Source of the DNA: an uncultured Bacilli bacterium
Lineage (GTDB): Bacteria > Bacillota_I > Bacilli_A > RF39 > UBA660
Assembly: GCA_910576795.1 (NCBI GenBank)
Contig: CAJTIX010000007.1
Coordinates: 1 to 53,972 of the forward strand
DNA: 53,972 nt
Direction of reading: 5' to 3'
Made by a program: the position numbers and the translations under genes. The notes beneath the pieces were generated by a model, which searched no databases, was not told the DNA's origin, and saw only the letters and a list, made by a program, of their open reading frames with translations. Shown piece by piece: positions 7,216 through 16,068 of the stretch (the first letter of the stretch is position 1; each line of letters begins with the position of its first letter).

Positions 7216-7595
7216 TGGTGGAGCTGAGGAGAGTTGAACTCCTGTCCGGAAATATCCTACCAACAGCGTCTACAAGTTTAGTTGATTATTTATTTTCCTA
7301 AACTATGTTAGTAACCAACAACCCATAATTTAGTAAGCTCATATTATTCATCACTATTGTTGAGCCCAACAGTAATATATCCTACTCAATCGTGCCTTCT
7401 TAAATTCCCGTAGGAAAAGAATAAAAGAAAGCTGCATTCCTTAAATTCGATTAAGCGAAGGCTACAGTATTCTTAGTGAATAAAGTAGCAAATGCATTTT
7501 TTAATTTATTTCCGTTTAATTTTGGTTTGTACGTAAGGTGTACCTCCCACTTGCAACTGAAAGCGGAACATTCCCGTCGAAACCAAGGCAGCCCC
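7216..7595 (-). ncRNA. ssrA: tmRNA
   Basis: This is the tmRNA that rescues stalled ribosomes together with SmpB. The RNA 5' end reads GGGGCTGCCTTGG then TTCGACGGG. The 3' end reads GTTCAACTCTCCTC then AGCTCCACCA with CCA encoded, giving a tRNA-like acceptor stem (GGGGCUG with CAGCUCC) and a T-arm. The length is about 380 bases, normal for the class. The tag frame ends KNAFATLFTKNTVAFA then TAA at about 7451-7453; the resume codon is likely near the Lys, Asn or Ala. The AFA end resembles tags of Mollicute relatives. A 62-codon open frame crossing this region is only tmRNA read as protein. Confidence 0.97.
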
Positions 7596-7604
7596 GTACT
7601 AAGG

Positions 7605-7633
7605 ATTATATCATACTTTATTTTACTTATCAA
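7605..7633 (-). promoter_or_regulatory. ssrA promoter
   Basis: TTGATA (7628-7633) and TATAAT (7605-7610) are separated by exactly 17 bases on the minus strand. The -10 box ends 9 bases before the tmRNA 5' end. The -35 box overlaps the stop codon of the upstream gene. Confidence 0.8.
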
Positions 7634-8472
7634 TTCCATTTTTTTACTTTAAAGTCATTGGTATACAATACATCATTTAACATATTTGATATTTTATTTC
7701 TACTTTCCTGTAAAACAGCTCCATATAATCGATTTAAGTTGATACTATTATTTACTTCTACCAGTAAAGAACCCACTAAGATTGGATCTAACATACACAA
7801 ACAAGACTCTATATATAAAATCATAGGTAAAGTTTGTTCTGTTATTTCTGAATCATTGATTGAAAATAAATAATTTAACAATTCACTCACCTTTTGAAAT
7901 AGGTATATACGAGAAACGGCTAGGTCCTCTTCTGTCATATGCAGATTCGTAACAGGTAGTAGTAATTCACCTGATAAAAAGCTTTTTTCCAAAATATTAG
8001 AAGTTGCTATAAGGGCATACTTGAAGTCTATAATTGTATTCTTTTGTTTACTATTGATATTTCCATATTGTAAATAAGAATTCAATGTATTGAAAAAAGA
8101 GATGTCTTGATTGGACTGTACGTATTTTACTCTATTATCAAGGATAATTCCATCCAATGTATATGAATTTCCATCTGCTATATAATTCAAAAAACGAATA
8201 TTGGTTATATTGTCTATACTAGGTTCTAAAAAATAATAATCTGTTCTCTGTTTTGAATTCATTTGCAAATAAAGATTTTTTCCATCTGGAGTTGCAAATG
8301 TTTCATTGTAAATTTTCCGTTCAATTGATACCATACGATTTAATAACAAAAATATATCTTTAAACTCTTTTGAATTTCTTTTTCCTTTCTTTTCTAACTC
8401 GGCTAGTTTATAAAAAAGAATTACAGACGCATTTGTGCTTCCCAAGGCATTTTTATATGTAGTTTTGTTCAT
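7630..8472 (-). CDS. uncharacterised 280-residue protein between smpB and ssrA
   Basis: I do not recognise a family. The protein is soluble, mostly helical in appearance, with no signal peptide and no convincing membrane segment. It starts MNKTTYKNALGSTNAS, has a central region (about 85-130: TDYYFLEPSIDNITNIRFLN) and a Leu/Ile-rich C-terminal half (170-250). The ATG at 8472 follows AAAAGGAATGATATAAA. It lies about 60 bases downstream of smpB and its stop overlaps the ssrA -35 box, so it sits inside the rnr-smpB-ssrA cluster. A role linked to ribosome rescue or RNA decay is possible only by association. Confidence 0.7.
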   Translation of the reverse strand: MNKTTYKNALGSTNASVILFYKLAELEKKGKRNSKEFKDIFLLLNRMVSIERKIYNETFATPDGKNLYLQMNSKQRTDYYFLEPSIDNITNIRFLNYIADGNSYTLDGIILDNRVKYVQSNQDISFFNTLNSYLQYGNINSKQKNTIIDFKYALIATSNILEKSFLSGELLLPVTNLHMTEEDLAVSRIYLFQKVSELLNYLFSINDSEITEQTLPMILYIESCLCMLDPILVGSLLVEVNNSINLNRLYGAVLQESRNKISNMLNDVLYTNDFKVKKWN

Positions 8473-8532
8473 TTTATATCATTCCTTTTTCCAATTAGTA
8501 TAGTGAAAACAGTTTATTTTGTCAAACAAAAA

Positions 8533-8973
8533 TTAGAAAGTTTTATATTGCTTTCTAATTTCTCTTTCTATATCTCTTTTTTTAATACTCTCTCTTTTGT
8601 CATATGTTTTTTTACCCTTAGCTATTCCTAACAATATTTTAGCTCTATTTCTGTTAAAATACAATTTCAATGGTACTAAAGTATAACCATCTAATTCCAA
8701 ACAATTTTTTATCTTGAGTATTTCTTTTTTATGTAACAATAATTTTCTAGTACGTAGTTCATCATGGTTAAACTGATTTCCTTCTTTATAAGGACTAATA
8801 TGCATTCCTAATAGAAAAATTTCCCCATTTTTATAAATTGCGTAACTATCTTTTAAATTTGCATTTCCATTACGAATAGATTTGATTTCTGTTCCTGTTA
8901 AAACAATCCCTGACTCATAAGTCTCTAATATTTCATAATCAAATTTGGCTTTGCGATTGTGAATTTCTACCAT
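8533..8973 (-). CDS. smpB: SsrA-binding protein SmpB
   Basis: SmpB is a small RNA-binding protein that carries tmRNA into the A site of stalled ribosomes. The 146 residues show the usual features: HNRKAKFDYEILETYESGIVL at the start, TGTEIKSIRNG with LKDSYA, the conserved HISPY, and the C-terminal GKKTYDKRESIKKRDIERE basic tail that enters the mRNA channel. The length is typical. The ATG at 8973 follows AGGTGATACA, and the rnr stop (TAG, 8982) overlaps that binding site, so rnr and smpB are co-transcribed and probably coupled. The ssrA partner lies 0.9 kb downstream. Confidence 0.97.
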   Translation of the reverse strand: MVEIHNRKAKFDYEILETYESGIVLTGTEIKSIRNGNANLKDSYAIYKNGEIFLLGMHISPYKEGNQFNHDELRTRKLLLHKKEILKIKNCLELDGYTLVPLKLYFNRNRAKILLGIAKGKKTYDKRESIKKRDIEREIRKQYKTF

Positions 8974-8981
8974 TGTATCAC

Positions 8982-11117
8982 CTATGTTTCTATTACTTTC
9001 TTCCCATATTTTTCCTTATTTTGTTCATTGGATACTACAAAATCGATCGTTTTCAATTCTTTATTGGCTGCCTTTACAATGACAGAAACTTTGTCTCCTA
9101 AGCGGTATCCGCGTTTGTTTTTCACTCCACGTAGTGTAAGTGTTGATTCATCATATAAGTAGTGATCATCGGTTAAATCCTCTAAACGAATTAACCCCTC
9201 TACTAAATTCGGCAATTCAATAAACATTCCAAAGCTCATAATACTACTAATGATGCCCTCATATTCTTCTCCTACATGTTTTAACATGTATTCTGCTTTT
9301 TTCATATCATCAACTTCTCGTTCACAATCAACCGCATTTCGTTCTGTTTCTGAAGTATGCTCGCATAAAACAGGCAGTTCTTTTTCCCAAAAAGCAATTG
9401 TATCCTTATCTACTTGATGCTCAAATAAATATTTTCGAAGTAAGCGATGAACCGTTGTGTCTGGAAATCTTCGAATTGGAGAGGTAAAATGGGTATAACA
9501 TTTGCTAGCCAAACCAAAATGTCCAATATTCGTTGCGTCATAAATAGCTTTCTGCATACTTCTAAGTAACAGGGAAGATAATATATGGAATTCCTTTTTA
9601 TCACTTAACTGTTTTAGTATATCTTGCATTACTCTTGGGTGCATTTTTTTGATATCACCTTTGACATGATAACCTAAGCCACCTACAAAATTTAAGAATT
9701 TATTTATTTTTTCTTCACTAGGTTCTCCATGTACACGATAAACAAAAGGAAGTTCCATAAAATAAATGCAAGTCGCAACTGTTTCATTTGCTGCAATCAT
9801 GAAGTCTTCAATCAATTTTTCACCTTTACCACGATTTCGCAAAACCACATCAATGGCTTCTCCTTTTTCATTCACAATGATTTTAGACTCATCTAAATCA
9901 AAATCAATATAACCTTTTTCTTCTTTGCTTTTTCTTAAAATTTTAGCCAATTCTTCCATTTTTCGCAAAGAGTCTTGGTATGGTTCATATCCTTCTGGAA
10001 CAATATTTTCTTCCAAAATTTGATTTACTTTCTGATAAGTCATCTGTTTACGAGAGCAAATTACACTTTCAAAAATATCATAGGAAACCACTTCTCCTTT
10101 TGCATTGATTTCCATTTCACAAGATATCGCAAGACGATCTTCTAGAGGATTTAAAGAGCAAATCCCATTCGATAATTTATGTGGTAACATAGGGATTACA
10201 CGGTCCGCTAAATATACGCTTGTTCCTCTTTCATAAGCATCTTCATTTAATCGACTACCCTCTTTGACATAATAACTGACATCCGCAATATGTACTCCTA
10301 ATAGATAATTTCCATTTTCTAGTGTTTGAATGGAAATCGCATCATCAATATCCTTAGTATCATCTCCATCAATAGTGAAAATTTCTTCCCCACGTAAATC
10401 TTTTCTATTTCTCATTTCCTCTGGTTTTACATAATCTGGAATGGTATCCAATTCCTCCATAACCTCTTTTGGAAAAGTATCATGAATTCCATGCTGATTT
10501 ACAATTGATAGAATATCAACTCCAGGATCATTTTTATGTCCAATAATTTTTACAATTTCACCATTATAATTGTTGTTTTTTAATTTATTGGTAATTTTAA
10601 CTAATACTTTATGTCCTTCCATCGCACCCATTCGATGTTCTTTTGGAATCACAATATTTAATTTTACTTTTTCATCATCTAAGAGAATGGTTCCAACTCC
10701 ATTTTTGATTACATATTCTCCTACCATCAATTTGAGTTGTCTATCCACAATTTTAACAATTCGTCCCTCTAAATCTGTTCCTTTTTTCGAAGTAATTTCA
10801 ACAATAACTTTATCTCCATGTATCGCATTATTCATACAAGATGGTGGAATAAAAACATCATCATCACCTTCAATGTCTACAAATCCATAACCCTTTTTGG
10901 TTGCCATCATACGACCTAATTTCAAATGGCTATTATTAAATAACATATAGTTATCTTTATTGGTACGATAAAGTAATAATTCATCTTCCATAGCATTCAG
11001 TTCTTTTAAAAGAGTTTTAAAATCCTCTACTGATTGAAATCCCAATGCATCATTGATTTCTGTTACTGATAATGCTTTTTTTTCTAATTTTAGAAGTTCT
11101 AATATTTGTTCTCTCAT
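8982..11117 (-). CDS. rnr: ribonuclease R
   Basis: RNase R is a processive 3'-to-5' exoribonuclease that degrades structured RNA and, with tmRNA-SmpB, defective mRNAs. The 711 residues are in family order. They comprise an N-terminal winged helix (1-60), cold-shock/OB domains (about 65-210), the RNB catalytic domain with FTIDGDDTKDIDDAISI holding the Mg-binding aspartates, and a C-terminal S1 domain (GIISSIMSFGMFIELPN) with a basic tail. The ATG at 11117 follows GAGGTGGAATC. It is the first gene of the rnr-smpB pair. Confidence 0.96.
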   Translation of the reverse strand: MREQILELLKLEKKALSVTEINDALGFQSVEDFKTLLKELNAMEDELLLYRTNKDNYMLFNNSHLKLGRMMATKKGYGFVDIEGDDDVFIPPSCMNNAIHGDKVIVEITSKKGTDLEGRIVKIVDRQLKLMVGEYVIKNGVGTILLDDEKVKLNIVIPKEHRMGAMEGHKVLVKITNKLKNNNYNGEIVKIIGHKNDPGVDILSIVNQHGIHDTFPKEVMEELDTIPDYVKPEEMRNRKDLRGEEIFTIDGDDTKDIDDAISIQTLENGNYLLGVHIADVSYYVKEGSRLNEDAYERGTSVYLADRVIPMLPHKLSNGICSLNPLEDRLAISCEMEINAKGEVVSYDIFESVICSRKQMTYQKVNQILEENIVPEGYEPYQDSLRKMEELAKILRKSKEEKGYIDFDLDESKIIVNEKGEAIDVVLRNRGKGEKLIEDFMIAANETVATCIYFMELPFVYRVHGEPSEEKINKFLNFVGGLGYHVKGDIKKMHPRVMQDILKQLSDKKEFHILSSLLLRSMQKAIYDATNIGHFGLASKCYTHFTSPIRRFPDTTVHRLLRKYLFEHQVDKDTIAFWEKELPVLCEHTSETERNAVDCEREVDDMKKAEYMLKHVGEEYEGIISSIMSFGMFIELPNLVEGLIRLEDLTDDHYLYDESTLTLRGVKNKRGYRLGDKVSVIVKAANKELKTIDFVVSNEQNKEKYGKKVIET

Positions 11118-11197
11118 GATTCCACCTCTAGTATCATTATAATCTAATTTGATAAAAAAATATAGTATTTTAAAGCAATACTATAAGAATATGTAAA

Positions 11198-12133
11198 CTA
11201 AGTTGTAAGAATGAATTTCCATTTTTTTAAAATCTCTTTATGTGTACTTTGTAAGATTAGATCATATCCATTTTCTGTCAGATTGGCAACCCTTTCCTCT
11301 ACCATTTTTTTGAATCGTAATAACAATTCATCTGTTGTTTGAAATAAATAGGCATTTTTACTGTTCACAAAATAGTCTTGGTAAGAAAAATGATATTCTA
11401 TTAACAGTTGTCTTTTCAGTATCAATGGAATGTTTAAGTATGAAAAGTCCATTTCTCCTTGGTAAAAATGAATGACGATTGACGCGATATAGCATAAATC
11501 ACTATAAATATTGAAATCGATATATTTTTGTTCTATGACATTATGAGGTAATGTATAAAATAAATTTTTTTCTTTTTTTGTCAGTAAATATTCTGCTTGA
11601 TATCCAACTAGAAAAAACTGAAATTTGGGATATGTATGTGCGAGAAGAGAAATTGCTTCTAAGTGACTATAATTGGTATCTAGAATGAGAATACATTTAT
11701 TTTTCCTAGATATATGATATTTTTGTAAAATTTCTTTATTGGTTTTGACCATTGGAATGGTTGGCAATTCTTTTGGTAGAATTTGAATTTCTCTTTTTAT
11801 TTTCTTTTTTAAGAGATTTGCAAATGCAGGCATGGTTACAATAATATGTGTACACATGTTGCAGAATTGCCTAAATCTTATTTGATAAGTCTTTCCTGTT
11901 TTATTTTGTTTTTTATAATATTTTATCCATTGTGGTTCTTCTAATTCTGTTAAAAAAATAATTTTTTGAAATAGATGTTCTTGTATGTAAGATTTTATTT
12001 TTTTAGAACATTCTGCAATCACTAAAATTTCTGTTTTTCTTTCTATATCGGTTGTGAAAGGTAATTTTAATTCGTCTAAATAGGATAGAATTTTTGTCAA
12101 ATACGACTTGTTTTCAATATAGACTAATATCAT
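11198..12133 (-). CDS. uncharacterised protein, possible GT-B glycosyltransferase
   Basis: This 311-residue soluble protein has no signal peptide. The first half has alternating strand/helix pieces (TEILVIAECSKKI, KIIFLTELEEPQWI, THIIVTMPAFANLL). The second half has a Rossmann-like segment (KCILILDTNYSHLEAISLLAHTYP, then FQFFLVGYQAEYLL). A late DFSYLNIPLILKRQ and YLFQTTDELLLRFKKMVEE resemble the C-terminal domain of GT4-like enzymes. No catalytic motif is clear, so the glycosyltransferase label is only a fold guess. It lies between the U32 gene and rnr, separated by about 40 and 80 bases, and could be in the same transcript. Confidence 0.55.
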   Translation of the reverse strand: MILVYIENKSYLTKILSYLDELKLPFTTDIERKTEILVIAECSKKIKSYIQEHLFQKIIFLTELEEPQWIKYYKKQNKTGKTYQIRFRQFCNMCTHIIVTMPAFANLLKKKIKREIQILPKELPTIPMVKTNKEILQKYHISRKNKCILILDTNYSHLEAISLLAHTYPKFQFFLVGYQAEYLLTKKEKNLFYTLPHNVIEQKYIDFNIYSDLCYIASIVIHFYQGEMDFSYLNIPLILKRQLLIEYHFSYQDYFVNSKNAYLFQTTDELLLRFKKMVEERVANLTENGYDLILQSTHKEILKKWKFILTT

Positions 12134-12171
12134 AAAATCACCTATTATTAGTGTTCACTTGTTTTCTATAT

Positions 12172-14370
12172 TTATACCAAATACTGTTTATAATGATCAT
12201 CCAAATCTGTCATACAAATGGTATGAATAGAATGTGAAAAGAGATCATTTGGATTCAGTTCTGATTTTTCTTTTTGGTAATAAATCCTTGTAACATCATT
12301 GGATTGATGTATCAGAAATTGATGTCCTTTGGAATCTTTCATGGTAAGATTGGTATCTACTTTGTAATAAGATGGAATTTTAAACTTACTAATCATAACT
12401 TCTGGATGCATTGTAAAAAAATATTCTAAATTTGGATTTTTGTGATATCTTTTTTGATATGCATTAACAAGTGTTTCTATTTCTTGTTCTTTTAATTCCA
12501 AAGAAAGTGTGACACGACGTATTCCTTGTGAATGTAAGAATGCGACTGTGTATGAATTGGTTGCATTCAAAGAAAAATCAGAATACAAGGAATGATAATA
12601 ATATATACTTCCTAGTTCTCCTACCATACAATCGTCTGAGCAAGGTTCAAAATGTGACATTACTCTTGGTAAGAGTAATACAACTCTAGGATCATTTTTT
12701 AATTTTTGATATAACTTTTTATCTTCTACATAGATTTGTTTTATTTGTTTTTCCTTGATTGTGAAGTAAGTCTCTTCGCTATGAATTCGAAGTGTATATC
12801 CATTTTCTTCTTTTAAAGTTGGTACTTCACGATGGTATAATTCTTTGTGATAATTTTTGATATATTGTCTTTTTTGATTCAATTCTTCTATACTAGTTCT
12901 TCTAATTTGATTGAGTTCTTGAATAGGGACAAAAATATGATCCTCCATATGGATTTCTAGATTTTGTAATGTGTATATTGTATCTCCTAATTTATTCAGT
13001 TGTTCTTCAATTCTCTTTGTAGTAAGAGGGGCATTTTGAGAAGTCATCACAGGAATTTTACCTATAACTGTTATTTTATGTATACCATCAGTCACTTGAT
13101 AGCGAATACACTTACCAACTTTCAACTCAATTTCTCCCTCAATTGGAATTTTTCTAGTTCTTTCTTTTATTTTCTTTTGAATTTCTTCTAGATCATGAGA
13201 GTCACTGGTTAATACGAGTGTATCTTTTGGTTTAAAATTTCCTTTTAGGGCAAATGAGATGGTATCCCCAATCCTTCCTTGATTGGTTAATTTTTTATTT
13301 TGATATATTTTATTTAGAATACATCCATTGTCCTCATAGTGTCCTAAAATTCGAATGCCATCATTTTGATGAACAGGATAGGATAACTTACATGTAACCA
13401 TTCCTTTATCATAAGAAATCACTTCTCCTATTTTGATTCCAATATGGTTGGGTCTTGCCGGATTCAACCAGTTTTTATCTTCTTCATCAAACAAATATCC
13501 CTTTGTAAATTCTCTATGAAATAGTTTTTTTAAGGTATTTTGTTCTTGTTCTGTAATTATGATTTTATTTCCATTGTTATAATCATCAATGGCTTTTCGA
13601 TATAAATGGGTAACATAATATACATATTCTGGTCTTTTCATACGACCTTCAATTTTAATACTATCTACACCAATTTCAATCAATTGTCCAATATTTTCCA
13701 AAGTATTCAAATCCTTTGGACTTAAAACATATGCGTCTTGGTTAATTGGTTTTTCTTGGTTATATAATGTGTAAGGCATCCTACAGCATTGACTACAGGT
13801 ACCACGATTTCCGCTTCTACCACCTATCATACTGCTCATAAGACATTGTCCAGAATAACAAAAGCATAGGGCCCCATGCGCAAAAATTTCTAGTTCTATT
13901 TTACAATTTTCTTTTATATGACGAATGGTATTTATATCCGTTTCACGTGCTAGTACAACACGTGAAAGACCAATTTGTTCTACTGCTTTCACACCTTCTA
14001 TGTTATGGATATGCATTTGTGTAGATGCATGTATTTCTAAGTCAGGATAGGTTTGGTGAATCAAATCCATCATTCCTAAATCTTGTATAATAATCGCATC
14101 TACATTATTTTGATATAAAAAATCAATATAGTTTAAAAAAAGTTCTACTTCACTTTCATAAACCAATGTATTCACTGTCACATATACTTTAACCCCATAT
14201 AAATGAGCATAGGATATGGCTTCTATCAATTCTTCATTTGAAAAATTACCTGCAAAACTACGTGCTCCAAAAGCATATCCTCCTAAGTAGACTGCATCAC
14301 ATCCTCCTTCAATTGCTGCTTTTAGGCATTCCATATTTCCAGCAGGACTTAATAGTTCTGGTTTTTGCAC
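12172..14370 (-). CDS. U32-family protein (RlhA/collagenase-like, DUF3656 type)
   Basis: This is a long U32 protein of 732 residues. The N-terminal U32 domain starts PELLSPAGNMECLKAAIEGGCDAVYLGG. The Cys cluster ALCFCYSGQCLMSS ... GTCSQCC near 170-200 is where family members bind a 4Fe-4S cluster. A DUF3656-type domain and extra C-terminal repeat follow. Bacterial relatives (RlhA, TrhP) hydroxylate 23S rRNA or tRNA using prephenate, so RNA hydroxylation is more likely than proteolysis. The start is a GTG at 14370 with GAGAAGGG upstream, overlapping the preceding gene by 22 bases. The specific target (rRNA or tRNA) is not decidable by eye. Confidence 0.88.
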   Translation of the reverse strand: MQKPELLSPAGNMECLKAAIEGGCDAVYLGGYAFGARSFAGNFSNEELIEAISYAHLYGVKVYVTVNTLVYESEVELFLNYIDFLYQNNVDAIIIQDLGMMDLIHQTYPDLEIHASTQMHIHNIEGVKAVEQIGLSRVVLARETDINTIRHIKENCKIELEIFAHGALCFCYSGQCLMSSMIGGRSGNRGTCSQCCRMPYTLYNQEKPINQDAYVLSPKDLNTLENIGQLIEIGVDSIKIEGRMKRPEYVYYVTHLYRKAIDDYNNGNKIIITEQEQNTLKKLFHREFTKGYLFDEEDKNWLNPARPNHIGIKIGEVISYDKGMVTCKLSYPVHQNDGIRILGHYEDNGCILNKIYQNKKLTNQGRIGDTISFALKGNFKPKDTLVLTSDSHDLEEIQKKIKERTRKIPIEGEIELKVGKCIRYQVTDGIHKITVIGKIPVMTSQNAPLTTKRIEEQLNKLGDTIYTLQNLEIHMEDHIFVPIQELNQIRRTSIEELNQKRQYIKNYHKELYHREVPTLKEENGYTLRIHSEETYFTIKEKQIKQIYVEDKKLYQKLKNDPRVVLLLPRVMSHFEPCSDDCMVGELGSIYYYHSLYSDFSLNATNSYTVAFLHSQGIRRVTLSLELKEQEIETLVNAYQKRYHKNPNLEYFFTMHPEVMISKFKIPSYYKVDTNLTMKDSKGHQFLIHQSNDVTRIYYQKEKSELNPNDLFSHSIHTICMTDLDDHYKQYLV

Positions 14371-14627
14371 ATGATCCCTTCTCCCATTATATGTTTACTC
14401 AAATATTTGATTTTTTGTTGTCTTTTCTTTAGCTCATAGTTACTTCTATTTCCATAAAAAATTGCAATATCCATATCTTGGACTTCATCATGAGCAACAA
14501 TGCTAAAAATAATATCATCTTCTATGAAACATTCTTCAACCATTTTATCTACCAATTCTGATGATAACGTATTCACATATTTGTACTCTGCTTGTCCTTC
14601 TATTCTATAATATACTCGATATTTCAT
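14349..14627 (-). CDS. hypothetical 92-residue protein
   Basis: This is a small soluble protein: MKYRVYYRIEGQAEYKYVNTL, an acidic middle (VEECFIEDDIIFSIVAHDEVQDMDIAIFYGN) and a basic C-terminus. I recognise no family. The ATG at 14627 follows GAAGGTAGTTGT. Its last codons overlap the GTG start of the U32 gene by 22 bases, so the two are translationally coupled and probably act in the same process or at least share a transcript. Confidence 0.75.
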   Translation of the reverse strand: MKYRVYYRIEGQAEYKYVNTLSSELVDKMVEECFIEDDIIFSIVAHDEVQDMDIAIFYGNRSNYELKKRQQKIKYLSKHIMGEGIMCKNQNY

Positions 14628-14757
14628 ACAACTACCTTCTTTTTCACTTTCTATTTATATCATATCATAATTTGATTATTTTGAATTATAAATATCTATT
14701 ATCTTTAAAAGTTTTTGATTGAAAACGATATTCTAAATATTTCATAATATTTAATTA

Positions 14758-14791
14758 AAAAAACGATTGTATTGATGTCCAAATCGTTTTA
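14758..14791 (-). terminator. terminator after the DUF1653 gene
   Basis: On the minus strand AAACGATT and AATCGTTT form an 8-base stem followed by a T-run. Confidence 0.65.
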
Positions 14792-14805
14792 TATTACTAT
14801 ATTAT

Positions 14806-15054
14806 TTAATCTCCTTGTACACTTTTAATTTCTTGTAACTCAAATCTATATTTTTGATTAACATTTGGATATTTTTCATGATCTACCTCACTTAAAAACA
14901 TATCCATGGGTCTAATCCATAGACTTCCGTCTCCATATAATCTTCTATATACCACATATTGTTCTTTAGTTTCTGAATGATTAGCAATATCAACTATCAG
15001 ATAATAATTTCCTTTGAAATGCTTATATATACCATTAATTTTTATTTTTCTCAC
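14806..15054 (-). CDS. DUF1653-domain protein
   Basis: The 82 residues match the DUF1653 pattern well: GIYKHFKGNYYLIVDIANHSETKEQYVVYRRLYGD, then LWIRPMDMF. The family is widespread and small; its function is not established. The start is a GTG at 15054 behind AAAGGAGG with a 9-base gap. It stands alone between two terminators. Confidence 0.9.
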   Translation of the reverse strand: MRKIKINGIYKHFKGNYYLIVDIANHSETKEQYVVYRRLYGDGSLWIRPMDMFLSEVDHEKYPNVNQKYRFELQEIKSVQGD

Positions 15055-15141
15055 TTATTATACCTCCTTTATTTACTGTTTCTATATATAGTATAACATA
15101 TACAATATTGATTAACAAAAAAAATTAGATTGAAGCTTCAT

Positions 15142-15165
15142 AAAAAAAACGATTTTTCAACCGTT
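15142..15165 (-). terminator. terminator of the NodB-fold gene
   Basis: On the minus strand AACGGTT and AATCGTT form a stem with one G-U pair and a GAAA loop, followed by a run of eight T (15142-15149). It overlaps the stop codon. Confidence 0.7.
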
Positions 15166-16024
15166 ATTCTATTACTTGAGACTCACTTAAATGATTCTTT
15201 AAATTTTCAATTTTATAGCCTTTACTATAGATATAAGAAATAATCGCAGAAAGTTCTTTTTCAATAGTTTTATGAACTGGCATCGAAATAATACTTCCTG
15301 CAGATACTTGTTCTTTGATTTCTTTTAAAGGATAGTTTTTGACAATAATATTGGGTCTAATTGTATAATTCTTGGATAGTGAGCATAATTTTAGAGCCGT
15401 TAAATCCGCTACTTCATTGTAACAATACCCTACATTTTGTTTTCCTACTTTTTTGATAAAGGTATCCACCCATGCATAAGAACTATCACTATAATCTCTA
15501 TTATAACTTAAATTCCCAATGTTATGCCCTTGGCGGGTTAATTGTACCAAAACATCATTGTTTTTTTCTAACCATTTGCCATCAACAAAAAAGTTTCCTT
15601 TTACATTTTTCTCATCTAATATTTTTAATATAGTATCAATGGAATCATTTTCTTCTACGAGGAAGATAAGACTAATCATATTTTTTTCAGGATTTCCTCC
15701 AATTACATATTTATCAAAGGTATTCTCAATGCTAACAGTTGGACTCTTCTCTTTATATACAAGAAGGTTATTGTTAAACTTTCCATATCGTTTCATTTGA
15801 TTGTAACTATCATTTATATGAATTTCTTTTCCATTGATACCTGGAACTATCGTATCTTCTATTATGGTTGCATCTTTTGCCTCTACTTTATAGTTATCAT
15901 TTTCATTTTTTATCGCAATCATAATTTCATCATATTCTTTCACTACATTTACTGTTTTTTCTGTGTATAGAAAGCTTAAACAAACGAGTGATAATATTCC
16001 AATTCCTTCAAATACTTTTTTCAT
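15164..16024 (-). CDS. membrane-anchored NodB-fold protein, catalytically degenerate
   Basis: The 286 residues start with a signal anchor (about 5-22). From about 115 the sequence follows the polysaccharide deacetylase (NodB) fold: NMISLIFLVEEN, TILKILDEKNVKGNFFVDGKW, then LVQLTRQGHNIGNLSYN. In active enzymes motif 1 is TFDDGP and motif 2 ends GNHSxxH. Here the metal-binding Asp pair is gone (118-126 reads SLIFLVEEN) and the His is Leu (G-N-L-S-Y-N, 170-175). It therefore cannot bind metal in the usual way and is probably a pseudoenzyme, perhaps binding glycan. The ATG at 16024 follows AAGGTGATTGC. It is 44 bases downstream of an M29 aminopeptidase. Confidence 0.8.
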   Translation of the reverse strand: MKKVFEGIGILSLVCLSFLYTEKTVNVVKEYDEIMIAIKNENDNYKVEAKDATIIEDTIVPGINGKEIHINDSYNQMKRYGKFNNNLLVYKEKSPTVSIENTFDKYVIGGNPEKNMISLIFLVEENDSIDTILKILDEKNVKGNFFVDGKWLEKNNDVLVQLTRQGHNIGNLSYNRDYSDSSYAWVDTFIKKVGKQNVGYCYNEVADLTALKLCSLSKNYTIRPNIIVKNYPLKEIKEQVSAGSIISMPVHKTIEKELSAIISYIYSKGYKIENLKNHLSESQVIE

Positions 16025-16068
16025 GCAATCACCTTAATCAAGTATATGAAAGGGATGATAAAAACTTG

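Noticed and set aside
7451..7639. 62-codon minus-strand reading frame
   Set aside because: It is the tmRNA tag frame read back through the RNA and its promoter; not a separate gene.
7538..7873. 111-codon plus-strand frame
   Set aside because: It crosses the tmRNA and runs antisense to the unknown gene at 7630-8472; no binding site.
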